64,000 nucleotides of DNA from Acidiluteibacter sp963716125. GTDB taxonomy: Bacteria; Bacteroidota; Bacteroidia; Flavobacteriales_E; Vicingaceae. Made by a program: the position numbers and the translations under genes. How positions within the stretch are numbered: position 1 is the first letter of the stretch; the number at the start of each line of letters is the position of its first letter. The notes under the pieces are model-generated. The model ran no database searches and was not told the origin of the DNA. It worked only from the letters and a program-made list of their open reading frames with translations. The DNA lies in NCBI GenBank assembly GCA_963716125.1, contig OY970294.1, positions 1,364,001 to 1,428,000 of the forward strand. The letters are read 5' to 3'. Of this stretch, positions 63,532 through 64,000 are shown piece after piece.

Positions 63532-64000
63532 TTATCCTATCATCGTATGCCCATCAGCATATTTATATTTGGTACTGATTGGGTCTTTACTCATGGCATA
63601 GGCTATTGTCAGTAATCCAACTCTACCTGCAAACATTGAAAACATAATTATTATTTTTCCCCATAAGGATAAGGAAGATGTTAAACCGCGGCTCAACCCT
63701 ACTGTTCCGAAGGCTGAAACTTCTTCAAAAATTAAATCTATGAATTGGAAGTTACCACTTTCAAGCAAATCTGTTTCAGAAATTGCCAAAGCAAAACAGC
63801 CTAAAACTACACCTACCACAAAAAATAAGAAAACTGAAAAAGCCCTTAAGACTAAATCCAATGGAATATTTTGATTAAATAGCTCTGTGTTTTTTTTATT
63901 TTTAATAGTACTAATAGTTGCTGCCCAAATTATTGCAAATGTGGAGGTCTTGATACCACCACCTGTTGAACTAGAAGAAGCTCCTACGATCATTAAAAAT
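63532..64000 (-). CDS. trkH: TrkH-family potassium uptake protein (partial, 5' end outside window)
   Basis: The C-terminal ~155 residues of a Trk/Ktr membrane subunit. The selectivity-filter loop FLMIVGASSSSTGGGIKTST is present, then two further helices with FEEVSAFGTVGLSRGLT and MFAGRVGLLTIAYAM, which is the fourth pore-loop region. The frame is open to base 64000 and starts outside. It would be the translocating subunit and normally works with a TrkA/KtrA protein, not seen here. lgt follows 55 bp downstream. Confidence 0.9.
   Translation of the reverse strand, partial: FLMIVGASSSSTGGGIKTSTFAIIWAATISTIKNKKNTELFNQNIPLDLVLRAFSVFLFFVVGVVLGCFALAISETDLLESGNFQFIDLIFEEVSAFGTVGLSRGLTSSLSLWGKIIIMFSMFAGRVGLLTIAYAMSKDPISTKYKYADGHTMIG

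Noticed and set aside
1..64000. CRISPR array, tRNA or rRNA genes
   Set aside because: No regularly spaced repeats and no tRNA-like or rRNA-like stretches were found on reading the intergenic regions.

Overview
The window is low-GC DNA from a member of the Bacteroidota, most likely Flavobacteriales-like; I cannot place it to genus. The evidence is a type IX secretion (T9SS) sorting domain, a choice-of-anchor-L/OmpA protein, CarboxypepD_reg-like and PaaE-type proteins, the zapA / 6S-like RNA / rny order, many TAnnTTTG promoter boxes (the Bacteroidota -7 element), and few Shine-Dalgarno sites.

Layout. 1-2258 (minus): an alkylation-damage operon with a split Ada (regulator/methyltransferase, 2OG oxygenase, Ada metal-binding domain, AlkB). 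2451-6289: rarA, rny, a probable 6S RNA, zapA and a coiled-coil partner. 6538-7495: an IS1595-family element. 7565-20887: mostly chromosomal genes (M23 peptidase, NfeD/SPFH pair, CDF transporter, MBL-rhodanese enzyme, phosphate transporter plus PafA-like phosphatase, PLP trans-sulfuration enzyme, LOG family, DinB). 20902-22128: an IS256-like element. 22306-26342: DinB, pfkA, priA. 26352-27309: a second, inverted and almost identical copy of the IS1595 element.

27.3-37.4 kb is an accessory region. It holds an orphan DUF6364-type antitoxin, mntA with a hepT carrying two nonsense codons, an RHH antitoxin with a mazF cut by a 135-bp MITE, a Fic protein, a large MORN/YwqK protein and an intact higBA. 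In three of the four toxin-antitoxin loci the toxin is dead or missing while the antitoxin is open. Two copies of a ~118-bp promoter-bearing repeat lie upstream of the Fic and MORN genes.

37.4-64 kb is again mainly core: fabD, BI-1 family, folE-queD, mnmA, DPP III, truA, an ABC exporter, a secreted-protein locus with (CT)12 and A10 tracts, egtB-egtD-DUF427 (ergothioneine), PaaE-like reductase, OmpA, a third IS, an alpha/beta hydrolase, a DUF1287 protein, suhB-lgt and a partial trkH. lgt, BI-1 and DPP III are each broken by a single-base indel, two of them in or beside a short run of one base. Because lgt is normally essential, sequencing error is the leading explanation, and frameshifts elsewhere in the window should be read with that in mind. 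No rRNA, tRNA or CRISPR array was seen.
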